Origin: Hypsibius dujardini
Lineage: Eukaryota > Tardigrada > Eutardigrada > Parachela > Hypsibiidae
Assembly: GCA_001579985.1 (NCBI GenBank)
Contig: LRSR01013499.1
Location: 1 to 31,877 of the forward strand
Direction of reading: 5' to 3'
Length of the DNA: 31,877 nucleotides
How positions within the stretch are numbered: position 1 is the stretch's first letter; every line of letters starts with the position of its first letter. The notes beneath the pieces were generated by a model. That model worked only from the letters and a program-made list of their open reading frames with translations. It was not told where the DNA came from and searched no databases. A program made the position numbers and the translations under genes. Shown piece after piece: positions 10,665 to 20,781 of this stretch.

Positions 10665-10916
10665 TTTTTACAACCTCAAAAGTCAGTTGAGGGTTCCTCG
10701 CTCTGACGGTTTGCTCTCTTTTCTTGAAGGCGAACAGCGCACGCCGGAACAGCTCATCACGAGGTTGGTTGTATTGCTTAAATAATAATTTTGAATTCGA
10801 TTTTGAATTAAATTTTGAATTCGAATAAATTTAAGTATTATTCTTTAATAGAAAAGGTCTTTTAACGCGATTTTAAATAATGCTTTTATTACCTATTAAC
10901 AAAGGCCAAGACATTA

Positions 10917-11127
10917 CTGTACTGCCACGATTTTAAGGGTGGGGGGGGTTTAGCCCCGCCCACCCCTGATAGACTGTACGTGACGTCACGGATTCACTTC
11001 CGTTCATCAATGGCCGAATATTCGGTCCGCCAAAAGCGCAGTGAAACCAGTGAGCACAAGTTGGACCGGGGGGTCGGTAATTTACGTGTAGGGCAAAAAA
11101 TCCACCCTTAAAATCGTGGCAGTACAG
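10917..11127. mobile_element. Tc1/mariner-like MITE with TA target site (copy 1)
   Basis: The ends CTGTACTGCCACGATTTTAA and the inverted TTAAAATCGTGGCAGTACAG are perfect mirror copies and extend to the GGGTGG/CCACCC pair. TA flanks both sides. The element is 211 bp, in the intergenic space between the two paralogues, with no open frame of its own. The same terminus occurs at 27947-28099. Confidence 0.82.
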
Positions 11128-11354
11128 TAATGCTAGCCAGCTACATTGCATGACAATGCTCGAAACATCGAAATATACAGAACAGTTTCCTATGGGTGAA
11201 GCAATAACTAAGCGATCGGCCAGGCCAGCAGGATTAAAACCACCGAACACGGAATAAAAAATTAAAACAATTAAATTGTAGTTTCATCTACATGTAATGA
11301 GAAAATTAGTTTAGTAGCAATATATTTAGCAATTCAGAGAAAAGCGATACAGGT

Positions 11355-11824
11355 CTACCCAGCTGCACACTGGACCGTTATTGTGACCGGGACGGTAGTT
11401 GTCGCGCCGGTTGCGCTGAACGCCGTCACTTGAGTGTTGTAAGTTCCCGCTGCCGTGGCGGACGTCAAGGTGATGTTTCCGGAACTGTCGATGGTAAAAA
11501 TAGTGCTTCCGTTGTTGATGTTGTATGTGATGGCGTTGGTAGCGAACACCGCTCCGACGGCGGACCCAGCGGTGCAGGTAGTCGTGGCCATTGTGTAGCC
11601 ACCAGGTTGTGTGAAAACTGGAGTTCCCGTTGTTGCTGCTGTGGTGGTGCTCGTGACACAAGATGAGACGGTCACGGTAACGGGAACTGAAACGCAGACG
11701 CCGGCACTGGTGCAGGCAGTCACAACCAGGCTGTAGGTCCCCGCGGCTTGTAAAGTTATTGCTGTGAGGATAACTAGTCTTAATAACTGAGGCTTCAATT
11801 TTGTTTTTGTACGAGTGTCTATTC

Positions 11825-11889
<65 letters not shown>

Positions 11890-12792
11890 CCTGCCTGCCT
11901 GCCTGCCTGCCTGCCTGACCAATTGACATGCGAGTATGGCATCTCTTTAAGGTTTGTACTAGAGTATTTACAAACCAGAGAGAACACCGGCTGAATTGAT
12001 GGAGAACCCTCCGTTGTTCCCACCGTTGATGAAATAACTCGCCGCGTTCGTGGCCGTGATAGCACCGAGTGTCGACACTGCACATGTCACCTGCGTTATG
12101 GAATAAGTTGTTTCTGGGAAAACTGGCGGAAACGTCATTCCGGTCGATGTTTGGGTTGTGCTAGTAGAGGTAGCAGTAGTGGTTGTGGTACATCCGGTAG
12201 TTGAAATTTGAACCAGAACATTAGTCGAAACCCCGTTCTGATTTGCAGCCGTCACCGTGAGATACACCGGTGTCCCTGTGGGTACAGAACCGTAAGCTGT
12301 GATGACACCACTCGTCCGATTGATATCGTAGTAGTTGCTCCAAGGACCTGTCTCGATGTAATAGACGACGGCCCCGGTTGCCGACACTGTTCCAACGACC
12401 GAGCCAGGCGCACCATTCATACATCTAGTCTGGGAGAAGCTGTAAGGGGAAGATCCGAACACCGGAGCGGTGTTGTTGAATTTACAGTTTCCAAAGAGGC
12501 AGGTAGCGTTAATGATGACACCAGTATCGCTAATCGAGGTACTGCTGCTGGTACTGGTTGTTGTCGTGTTGCATTTAAGAACGATTCTCACGCTCGAAGT
12601 GATGGATCCAGAGTTACCGTATGCAGCCACAACAATACTATAGTTTCCCGCAGTCAGGTCATCCGACAGAAAAATGCCACCTAAAATTTCAAAACAACGT
12701 ACACGTTACGAGAAAGACATACAAACAAACAGACAGATAGCTACAAACAGACAGACAGACAGACAGAGACAGACAGACAGACAGACAGAGAC

Positions 12793-12833
<41 letters not shown>

Positions 12834-14467
12834 ACAAAAAGACAGACAGACAGACAAAAAGACAGACAGTCAGACAGACAAATAAACAGATATATAGGCA
12901 GACAGACAGACAGACAGACAGAAAGACAGACAGATAGACGGCGGGCAACAGACACAAAGACAGTCTGATGAACTTACCACCAGCTGAGATTGTAAAACCC
13001 GCACTTCCAGAAGCGATACCATAGTTATACGAATTCAATGCCGTCACCGTACCAACCAACGAGCCAGCCGTGCAACCTTGACTGGTGAAACTGTAGCCTG
13101 TCGCCCCAAACGACGAAGCTCCTTTCAGATAGGACGCATAAGCATTCGTTATAGACACCCCATTCGGCACGATGTTCCCCATATTGGCAAAGTAGCAATT
13201 CCTTCCAAAGCAGACATACCGCAGTCCCGTGTCAAAATCGATGCTACTGCTGCCCACCGCATTGTCGCACTTCAACGTGATGGTCGCCGTCAGCAGCACC
13301 TGCTCCCCGCCGTCCCGGTACGCGACAATATGCTGCAAATACGTCCCAACCATAAGCTTATTGGTCAACGTTAACACTCCTGTCTCGGAATTCAAGTTGA
13401 ACATATTCGAGAGATTTTGGTTGAATCCGTTGTTTTCTGGTAAAATTCAAACCACGTGATAATTACTAGTATGTTAAAACAATCTTGGTAGCAAATTGTA
13501 CACCAGGCCTCGTACCAAGGAACGAGGAAGCTCAGCACCCGATCCGCTCCGCGTGTTTTCCAAGTATTTCTTTCATAGAACACTTTTCAGACAATTTTTA
13601 TCAGCATTGATCCTGTCTCGCTCATGGAAGTCGGTCGAAAAAATCAGTCACTTAAAGTGCCGATTTGATTGGAATTTTTAATTTAATTTATTATTATTCT
13701 TCCTTAGTTAGTTTTTGCCACTTCTGATTAGGCCCTTAGATTTACCGTTGCCGTTTTGGCTGCCGGCAAAGAAGTAAGCTCGTCCGTTGAGCGTCGAGAC
13801 CGTCCCAATCATCGAGCCCGGTGTGCAGACGTTGATGGTGAAGCCGAAGGAGGCTCCGATCGCGCCCTTACTGACGTTGCTGCAGAAGTTGTTGAAGCAG
13901 AAAATGTCGACGCCGTTTTTCTTGAGGTCGCCGCAACGAATGATCACAGGCACGACGGAGGCGCCGTAGAAGTTGGTGGCGCGATAGTTGAATTGGAACT
14001 TGCCGATGGGCGAGGAAACGAGGTTGAGCTGGCCGGTCTGGTAGTTAAGAGCCATGTACTCCGGATTTTCGGGTCGGTTGTCGATCGAGTAGGCGATCTG
14101 ACTGGGCGACGGATTTCTAGCTTGAACGGTCGCGACAAACTGGCCCGGATTGCACTCGGTCAGGTTGAAGTAGTAGGCGGACTGCCCGAACTGCGGGGAT
14201 TGTGAGTTGGAATAGGTCGATTGCGCCTCCGATGTCTGAAAACCATCACTATTTATTATCAGAATATATAAAATATATCAAATATATCAAATAATATAAA
14301 ATAATATAAAATATATAAAATATATAAAATAATAAAAAATATATAAAATATGAATAAGTTTATATAAGATATGATTGAGGTTTTAGACGTACCGAGATCC
14401 ATTGGATGACGATGAACGAACTGATGAATATTTCCAGATGAACGCGGGATCCGCCAAGTTTCCGCAT
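11355..14467 (-). CDS. Secreted six-repeat cadherin-like protein, paralogue B
   Basis: Exons in coding order: 14467-14393, 14235-13746, 13436-12978, 12680-11976, 11761-11355. They total 711 residues. Exon 1 gives a signal peptide ([15 protein letters not shown] after [10 protein letters not shown]). The six repeats match paralogue A: first strands [48 protein letters not shown], each closed by V-x-I/V-x-V-x-C. Exons 4 (705 nt) and 5 (407 nt) have the same lengths as in paralogue A, and intron 1 is 157 bp in both. The last exon differs by only two residues, whereas exons 2-3 are much more diverged, which suggests gene conversion. Intron 2 (13437-13745) is absent from paralogue A. I infer an extracellular matrix, cuticle or other secreted structural role only from layout. 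Confidence 0.82.
11822..11916. repeat. (CTGT)n and (CCTG)n array in intron 4 of paralogue B
   Basis: Pure CTGT units followed by CCTG units inside intron 11762-11975. Same intron and same orientation as in paralogue A. Confidence 0.92.
12731..12940. repeat. (GACA)n array in intron 3 of paralogue B
   Basis: GACA units with AAAA interruptions inside intron 12681-12977. Same intron and orientation as in paralogue A. Confidence 0.92.
14250..14375. repeat. AT-rich ATATAAA repeat in intron 1 of paralogue B
   Basis: Repeats of AATATATAAA inside the 157-bp intron 14236-14392. Low complexity, with no coding potential. Confidence 0.8.
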
Positions 14468-14994
14468 TCTTTGCAGAGTACTTCGGCCAGCACCACGTTA
14501 TCCTAATCCGGCGACTCTTCCGGTCGGAATGGGGCAGTCTCTTCCATTTTAAGTAGGCTTCTGAAACAAATCCCGATGTTCGAGACAATAAAATTTCGTA
14601 ATCTTGTAGCCGCGTCGGCTTTGAGTGCTCAATTCTCATCGTCTGCTCGATGAGCGTCACATTACTTTATCAGCGCCCCGGCAAACAGGAACAACCTAGA
14701 TTAGAACCCTGTTTTGACGGATCAGACGCTTTGACGAGCTGTTTGGACAACCTCTGACAGGGCGGTTAGTCAACAGAAGTCACCACTCCCCTTACCGCGC
14801 GCGCAGTGTGCCGTCTCACGCAAAGCACACGGAAGTCTCACAGCATTTTCTCAATTGAATTCTTTGAAAACACGGGAAAATATACAAGAAGACATTTTTT
14901 TAATAGAAATCCTTAATTTGACTTCATTATGTTAGCGCGTCATCAACGGTTCAGATCCAAATTTGGTAGCGAAGAAAAGCGCCGTGAGCTGCAG
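14468..14994. other. Divergent upstream region of paralogue B and the RNase P RNA gene
   Basis: 527 bp serving as 5' flank of the minus-strand gene and of the plus-strand RNA gene. The bases aligned with the TATA box of paralogue A lie at 14547-14553. A proximal sequence element for the RNA gene is expected around 14930-14975, but I do not know its consensus in this animal. The region also contains a GCGCGCG run near 14796. Confidence 0.45.
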
Positions 14995-15001
14995 TATAAA
15001 A
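14995..15001 (+). promoter_or_regulatory. TATA box of the RNase P RNA gene
   Basis: TATAAAA ends 24 bp before the predicted RNA 5' end, the spacing expected for a type-3 (external) RNA polymerase III promoter. Confidence 0.7.
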
Positions 15002-15024
15002 GGCATCGCCTGACTACGTAAATG

Positions 15025-15350
15025 TACGTTCTGGACAATGCTTGTCACTTGGGGGTTACGACGGACCGACTCTTAAATCGGTCACCTTTACCACCCTCGG
15101 GAAGGTCTGAGACTAAGGTCTGCGATACACTTCCTAGACGGAAGCGCTCTGAGAAGGGCGGCGGCGGACTAGAAACTACCCTCGCAGCGGACCAAACGGC
15201 AGGCGATGGATGAATTGGTCTTCGGACCAACTCCGGATGTCGGTCTGTCTGTTGAGTTGGGAAACGCTGCGACCAGCTTCGCAGCACAATTGACAAGGTG
15301 GCGTCTCTGTGCGCCATAACTCAATTCAGACTATTCTGTTCAGAACGTAA
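15025..15350 (+). ncRNA. RNase P RNA (RPPH1-like)
   Basis: This is the catalytic RNA that cuts the 5' leader from pre-tRNAs. The strongest mark is GGGAAGGTCTGAGACTA at 15099-15115 (conserved region I), nearly identical to the human H1 RNA core. The second is CATAACTCAATTCAGACTA starting at 15315 (conserved region V), again nearly identical to human. GTCTGA of the first pairs with TCAGAC of the second to make helix P4. The ends pair as helix P1: TACGTTCTG (15025-15033) with CAGAACGTA (15341-15349). Length is about 325 nt; the human RNA is about 340. A TATA box precedes it and a T6 run follows. Open frames overlapping it are spurious. Ends are inferred from P1 and may be off by a few bases. Confidence 0.92.
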
Positions 15351-15361
15351 AGGTTCAAACC

Positions 15362-15367
15362 TTTTTT
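15362..15367 (+). terminator. RNA polymerase III oligo-T terminator
   Basis: TTTTTT about 12 bases after the P1 helix of the RNase P RNA. Confidence 0.7.
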
Positions 15368-15700
15368 CGACAGACAAAACAACAGGTGAATCCAAAATCC
15401 AAATAATGTCTGAAATATAAAACATGAAACCATTTGAAGGAAAGTCATTCCAACTTTTCTTTGAGAAAAATCCCATTAAACTCCTCGAACAAATTGAAAC
15501 GAACACACTTTTTCGAAAAAAATTAATATAATAAACCTTTTTCCCAAAAAAATAAATTTAAGAGGAAATGGACTTATTTTCGAAAACAATACTTGAAAAG
15601 GAGTGTTAAAACGCACCTTTTTTCGAAAAATCTTAGAAATGGTTTTGAAACCGCGCAAGTCTTCCGGGTTCAATTGGTTCCTGATCTGATTAGAAGATTC

Positions 15701-15955
15701 ATATGTAACATATGTAACATTTGTAACATTCGTAACATATGTAACATTTGTAACGTATGTAACATTTGTAACATATGTAACATATGTAACATTTGTTACA
15801 CATGTAACACAAGTAACACATGTAAAAAATGTAACATATGTAACACGTAACAAATGTAACAGAAGTAACAGAAGTAACATATGTAACACATGTAACATAT
15901 GTAACACATGTAACATCGGTAACACATGTAACATATGTAACACATGTAACATCAA
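15701..15955. repeat. 9-bp tandem repeat (ATGTAACAT type)
   Basis: More than 25 copies of a 9-bp unit such as CATATGTAA / CATTTGTAA / CACATGTAA. Many units contain small palindromes (ACATATGT, ACATGT). It lies in the intergenic region 15368-16318, which otherwise is AT-rich DNA with poly(A)/poly(T) runs and no gene I can support. Confidence 0.92.
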
Positions 15956-16318
15956 TGCAGTACCGCTATTTAGAAAGAAAACGACTGTGAAGGGTATTAT
16001 TAAAACGAAAGGAAAAAACATGAGAAAAATGGGCTGGAAATAAAAAAGGTCTGCACGGTAAAAGAAGCATTTTTCAGGCAAAAAAATATCACAGAGAACG
16101 AATTCGTTTGTTTTGGCTTAAAAAGAGAAGAAGCGATAAAACCTGGATTTTTCCCAGTGAAAAAAAAAGATTGAGCGACGATGAGACGACTAGCTTATTA
16201 GAGTAAACCGTCAGCAGAAAACCGCATGACGTGCACAATGAGATTGAGGAGAAAGGAGGCTGATTATTTTGTTCCGTCCAAGGAGGAAGCCTTCAGCAGA
16301 GATTGAGTTCCCGGAAGA

Positions 16319-16588
16319 TCAAGGGCGCATCCACCCGACACGGCCATCACGGCTCTGCTGTCGATGTGGAGGAGTATCCGTCGGATCACCTAAGTGAATG
16401 GATGAAACACGGCGTTAATACAAACAGACAGAGAGACACAGACAAACACTAAGACTAATGTAGATTTTATTGTGACAAGTTTTGTGACAATGCAGATTTT
16501 CGAGTCCATTGAAGGCAGTCTTACGTATCCATCTGCCCTGCCTGCCTGCTTCTTCTCTGTCTGTGTGTCTGTGTGTCTGTGTGTCTGT

Positions 16589-16663
<75 letters not shown>

Positions 16664-18850
16664 TGTCTGTCTGTCTGTCTGTCTGTCTGGCTGTCTGCCT
16701 GCCTGTCTGTCTGGCTGTCTGTGTGCGAACGAAAAACGCACGGACTGCACCCGAAACGAAAAGAATCCCTACCTTTCTTAACTCGCATCACAGCGCAACT
16801 CAACCAGCTTCGTGAGCACGGAAGCTCGCTCTTATGGCTCTCCCAAACATTGCGTTCCTCGTCGTACGACTCAATCTCATTGCTGTGGACGTCGGGGTAG
16901 GTCTCGCCGCCCAGCACGAAGATTCTACTGTCCAGGATAGCGATCCCTGGGCGATAGCGTCGATTGAGCATGTCAGCTGAAAGCAAAAAAGACTTCCGTT
17001 ATCCGAGGAATGGTCTGTAAAATATCTCAATTTCAAGTCGGTGGGCAACGGTTATAAGGAAAATAGTCATGGGAAAGCGCAAGGGCGAAATGCGCGCACG
17101 GAAATTGATTGGCTAATTTGTGCCCAGAATGTCCTAAAACATTCACACCGACACCAATTGATTCAAAATTAATTTTTACATCGGACAGTGCAAAAAAGTA
17201 CTGTAAGGCAAACTAAACATCGTTTGACTTACCCACGGTGGACCAAGTATTCAAACACGGGTCGTAGACATCCACACGGCACAAGGTCTCTTGACTGCTG
17301 ACCAACCCTCCTACAAACGGAATAAAAAATTCACAAAACGTTCAAGACCCTTTCCATTTTGCCAATCAGAAACAAACGCAGTCCGTAGGGAAGGCAAAAA
17401 CAAAAAACTTGTCAACTAATTAGTTGTATTAATTCTAATTTAGTTTAATTTAATTTAGCTTGATTTATTTTATTTTATTTTATTTTAATTTAATTTAATT
17501 CAGCTTAATTTAATTTAGTTTAACTTTATTTTATTTAACTTTATTTTATTTTAATTTAATTCAGCTAAATTTAATTTAGTTTAACTTAATCTAATTTAAT
17601 TTAATTTAATTTAATTTAGTTTATTTTATTTTAATTTAATTTAGTTTATTTCATCCATAACAGTCCAGCACTTTTGCAACTGACCCACGACAAAAATGCG
17701 ACCACTCGGTCCGACACAGCTGGCACATCCACTCCGCGGCGTCGGCATCCTTGCCAAGTCCGCCCAATGGTCCAGCTTCGGGTCGTACCGGAATGCATAG
17801 TTCGTGGAGTCGGAGTTGCCGTCCGTGACCCCGCCGAAGACGTAAAGGAAGCTTTTGAGCGCCACCACTGACGCGCAACTGATGGACACCCTCAGACTGG
17901 CCACATTCTGCCACTTGTTGGTCTTCGGGTCGAACTTCTCCACTGTCTCCAGGGGGCGCGCGCGATCAGTCCCCCCGACCGCGTAGATAAAGTCATCGAC
18001 CAAGGCGACGCCGATTTCCGAGCGAGCCGTGTGCAGCGGCGCCATTTCCCGCCACTCATCCAGGACGGGGTCGTAGCGGAAAACTGACCGAGTCGCGGAG
18101 CCATCGGGGTATTCGCCCCCGCAGAGGTACATGAAATTGTCGCCGGTGATGACGACGCCGGCTTTGCTCACGGCAAAGGGGAGACTTTTCAGGTGCGACC
18201 ACGACGCGGTGATGGGGTTGAAGCACTCGACGCTGCGGAGCACGACCTTGTCGTCTTCAACAAAAGAACATAATTTAGAGGGCGTTTTAAACTGATTAAA
18301 CAAAATTACTCGCAGGGACGTACCTTCTCCGCCAACGCAAACGATTACTTCCGCGAAGCCCGAGGACTTTCGCAGCCGGCATCGCGGGGATGTCCATTCG
18401 GCGCGGCGGTTCGGGAGTTCATGGTAGTACCGCGCTTCGCTCAGCAGTTCCTGTGCGCCGGCGTCTTGCTGGATGGCGGGCAGGTGAACGACAAAGTCCT
18501 CCAGGAAGTACGGGCTCAAGAGCGGCAGGCGGACGTGCTTGAGAATCTCGTGAAATTGTGCTCGGCGTGCGGCGCTGTCGATCCCGCCATGGTCGAGCCA
18601 GCGAACTGCCGCGTCGAACACGGTTTCCTCGTGCTCCACGTAGAGATCGTCCGATTCGATGAGATCAATGACCTACACAGTAAATGAACGAAACTTTTCA
18701 GACAGTAAGGCAACAATGCGTTACTGTCAGAATTTTCGATTTCTCCATTCGTAATCAATGGTAGATAATACAGTTGACTCGGATCACAGGCAGGCAGGCA
18801 GGCAGACAGACAGACAGGCAGACAGGCAGACAGACAGACAGACAGGCATG

Positions 18851-18889
<39 letters not shown>

Positions 18890-20154
18890 GCAGGCAGACA
18901 AACAGACAGACAGACACTGACGGACAGACAGACAGATAGACAGACCTTGTCGCTCGCCATGTCCAGGAATTCCGAGCATCTCGAGACAGACGGGAAGCGT
19001 TGCAGCGCAAAAGTTTTCGCTTTCTCGGCGAGCGATGTGCAGCTGTGCATCTCGGCAAAGCAGTGAATCATCAGACAGTTGGACTCGTCCATGTTCCTTT
19101 CCATAAAACTGAAGATCAAATAGATGTGCCAAGTTATACGGACATGACCTGACCAATTAATACAGATGAGTAATAAGCAGGCAAACAAACTATTGATAAA
19201 TAAACAAGAAAATTTGCCATACCTGCAACAAGCGTCACGAACAGGAGTGATATCTAAGAAGGTTGCGGCCGCGAGGAGAGACTGCACGTTCTTCTGTTCG
19301 ATGCACATTTCCGAGGTGTACATATAATCTAGCAAGCTACAAAAAAGGCGCAATGATTACAGTCTACTGAAAAAAAAGGAAAAAAAGAACAACCTAGCAC
19401 ATCATTCAATCAATCGATCGATCATCCAACTGTCTGTGTCCCCCATGCCAGCATCGTTGACTTCCAAGAAGGGACCAAAATCAATGATCATCAACACCGC
19501 CTCCCCAAACAAATCATTCGAACAAAAAATAACACACAAGGTTAATGAGAAACACCAACTGTGCAGCAAATGCTCACAGACCTCAAAATAAAGTGAAACT
19601 GCAGACAAAATAGCAGGCACACATGTCGATCAATATCAATCAATCAATCAATGGGTTCCGTGATAAACTTAATCAACATTTCCACTCCTCAATAGATCAA
19701 TCAAGCGATCAGTCACTGCGCAACATTCGAATGTTGTTACGCGTTCAAATCATCCCCAACAAAACAGACCATTCAAAACTCACTCTTTCAAGGTTGCCGG
19801 AGCAATATTCGGCAACGGCACTGTATCCTTCCTCGACTCGGCCAGATTGGACGTAAACATGGCGCGGAAAAAGGGACTGCACGCGCTGAGGACTAAACGA
19901 TGACAGGGAAACGACTCCGACGGCTCCTGTCCCTTCAAAATCACATCACAAAACGTGTCGGACTGACGCAGGAACTGCAGCCCCTGCAGGAGGGCTTTGG
20001 GATGCTGCGAGTTGGTGTAACTAAAGGACACCTCGTCGGGATTGGTTGAGGCGGTTGCTGCTGCGGAATGCAATCTGCTGTTGCTGCAGAAAGAAGCCTC
20101 GATATTGTTGTTACCTCCGCTTTTCTTCATATCCCCATCCAATCCCGATGCCAT
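16319..20154 (-). CDS. BTB-BACK-kelch (KLHL-type) protein, probable cullin-3 substrate adaptor
   Basis: Exons in coding order: 20154-19784, 19336-19223, 19108-18946, 18672-18324, 18254-17685, 17310-17233, 16976-16773, 16389-16319. They give 639 residues. The BTB domain (about 64-167) contains SDTFCDVILKGQ, FPCHRLVLSACSPFFRAMF and LLDYMYTSEM. The BACK domain (about 170-285) contains NCLMIHCFAEMHSC and VFDAAVRWLDH. Six kelch blades follow (about 310-610), marked by VCVGGEG, YLCGGEYPDG, YAVGGTDRAR, YVFGGVTDG, FVVGGLVSS and FVLGGETYPD. In this family BTB-BACK binds cullin 3 and the propeller recruits the substrate. The N-terminal 60 residues are low complexity. The last exon (23 codons, ending WMRP) is the least certain part. 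I cannot name the orthologue. Exon 3 ends directly against a tetranucleotide array. Confidence 0.9.
16557..16722. repeat. (GT)n / (CTGT)n array in the last kelch-gene intron
   Basis: CTGTGTGT passing into pure GT and then CTGT units, inside intron 16390-16772. A short GACA-type run at 16424-16446 lies near the intron end. Confidence 0.92.
17405..17650. repeat. AT-rich TTTAA/TTTTA pentanucleotide repeat in a kelch-gene intron
   Basis: Repeats of TTTAATTTAATTTAG and TTTTATTTTA inside intron 17311-17684, just downstream of the kelch exon donor. An open frame running into it is terminated by the true donor (GTGG|GTCAGT on the minus strand). Confidence 0.88.
18788..18944. repeat. (GACA/GGCA)n array in a kelch-gene intron, abutting the splice donor
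   Basis: GACA and GGCA units inside intron 18673-18945. On the transcribed strand the donor itself reads GTCTGTC, so the array begins at the exon edge. Confidence 0.9.
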
Positions 20155-20303
20155 TCCCTATTCCAGTTCGGGATAAGGCCAGCAAGACCACAAGAGATCA
20201 ATGAAGGAATTTTATAATCAGTCACATCAAAAAATGACTGTACATGAGAGAGAGACAAGAGTCGAGAGTCGAGTCGAGTCGAGACTGAAGTGAAGAAACG
20301 TTA

Positions 20304-20650
20304 AGTGTGAGGGAAGGGCCCTGGGATGGGCCACTTGAATTTCCGTACCCTAGAATGGGCCACCGGACGGCAGGGGGCGCTCTGTCGCAAACCAATGGAA
20401 AACAGAGACTCACTGCATAATCAGCGTCCTCTATAGTGAGCTTTTTCAACTGTCCAATCATTTCGTTTTTCATGTACCCACAAATGTTTTTCATATCTGG
20501 TACGCGTTCCAACAGGTTATCAATTATTTTCTATCGCTTAGGACCTTAGTGATGGCCAAAACTTGTGTGGAAGTTCTGATTCCAGGGCGGCCCATTCCAG
20601 GGTACGAGAAAGTCAATTGACCCATTCCAGTGCCCTTACCTCATACTAGT
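20304..20650. mobile_element. MITE-like element with about 58-bp terminal inverted repeats
   Basis: The left arm 20304-20363 (AGTGTGAGGGAAGGGCCCTG, then GATGGGCC and CGTACCCT) matches the reverse complement of the right arm 20586-20650 (AGTATGAGGTAAGGGCACTG, then AATGGG and CGTACCCTGGAATGGGCC). The interior has no coding content. Confidence 0.72.
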
Positions 20651-20660
20651 ACATAACATA

Positions 20661-20781
20661 CACACGTGACAAAAACCTTGTACTAACCGAATTAAGCACT
20701 TTAACTCAGGGAGTGTGTAAAACAATCATGCAACGAGTGTAATGGCTTAACTCAGTTAGCGCAAGGTTTTTGCTACGTGTG
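20661..20781. mobile_element. CACACGTG-family MITE, copy 1
   Basis: The 121-bp element has ends CACACGTGACAAAAACCTTG and the inverted CAAGGTTTTTGCTACGTGTG. Inner inverted motifs are CTAACCGAATTAAGC and GCTTAACTCAGTTAG. Copies 2 and 3 are at 26618-26737 and 28244-28359. Confidence 0.8.

Larger units (their letters stand above)
10217..11354. other. Intergenic region between paralogues A and B
   Basis: Contains the TATA region of paralogue A, a 17-bp repeat array, an AT-rich stretch with TTGAATT words (10780-10850), the MITE and the 3' flank of paralogue B. No further gene is seen. Confidence 0.5.

Noticed and set aside
10933-11250. Minus-strand open frame of 105 codons
   Set aside because: Lies across the MITE 10917-11127 and has no family features.
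14500-14545. Short frame MEETAPFRPEESPD upstream of paralogue B, followed by a CKECG frame
   Set aside because: An in-frame TAG separates them and neither joins exon 2 in frame; this is promoter or 5' leader sequence.
15022-15317. Open frames on both strands
   Set aside because: Overlap the RNase P RNA gene, which explains the conservation and structure.
20222-20512. Minus-strand open frame of 96 codons near the kelch start
   Set aside because: It overlaps the inverted-repeat element 20304-20650 and lacks splice or family support.
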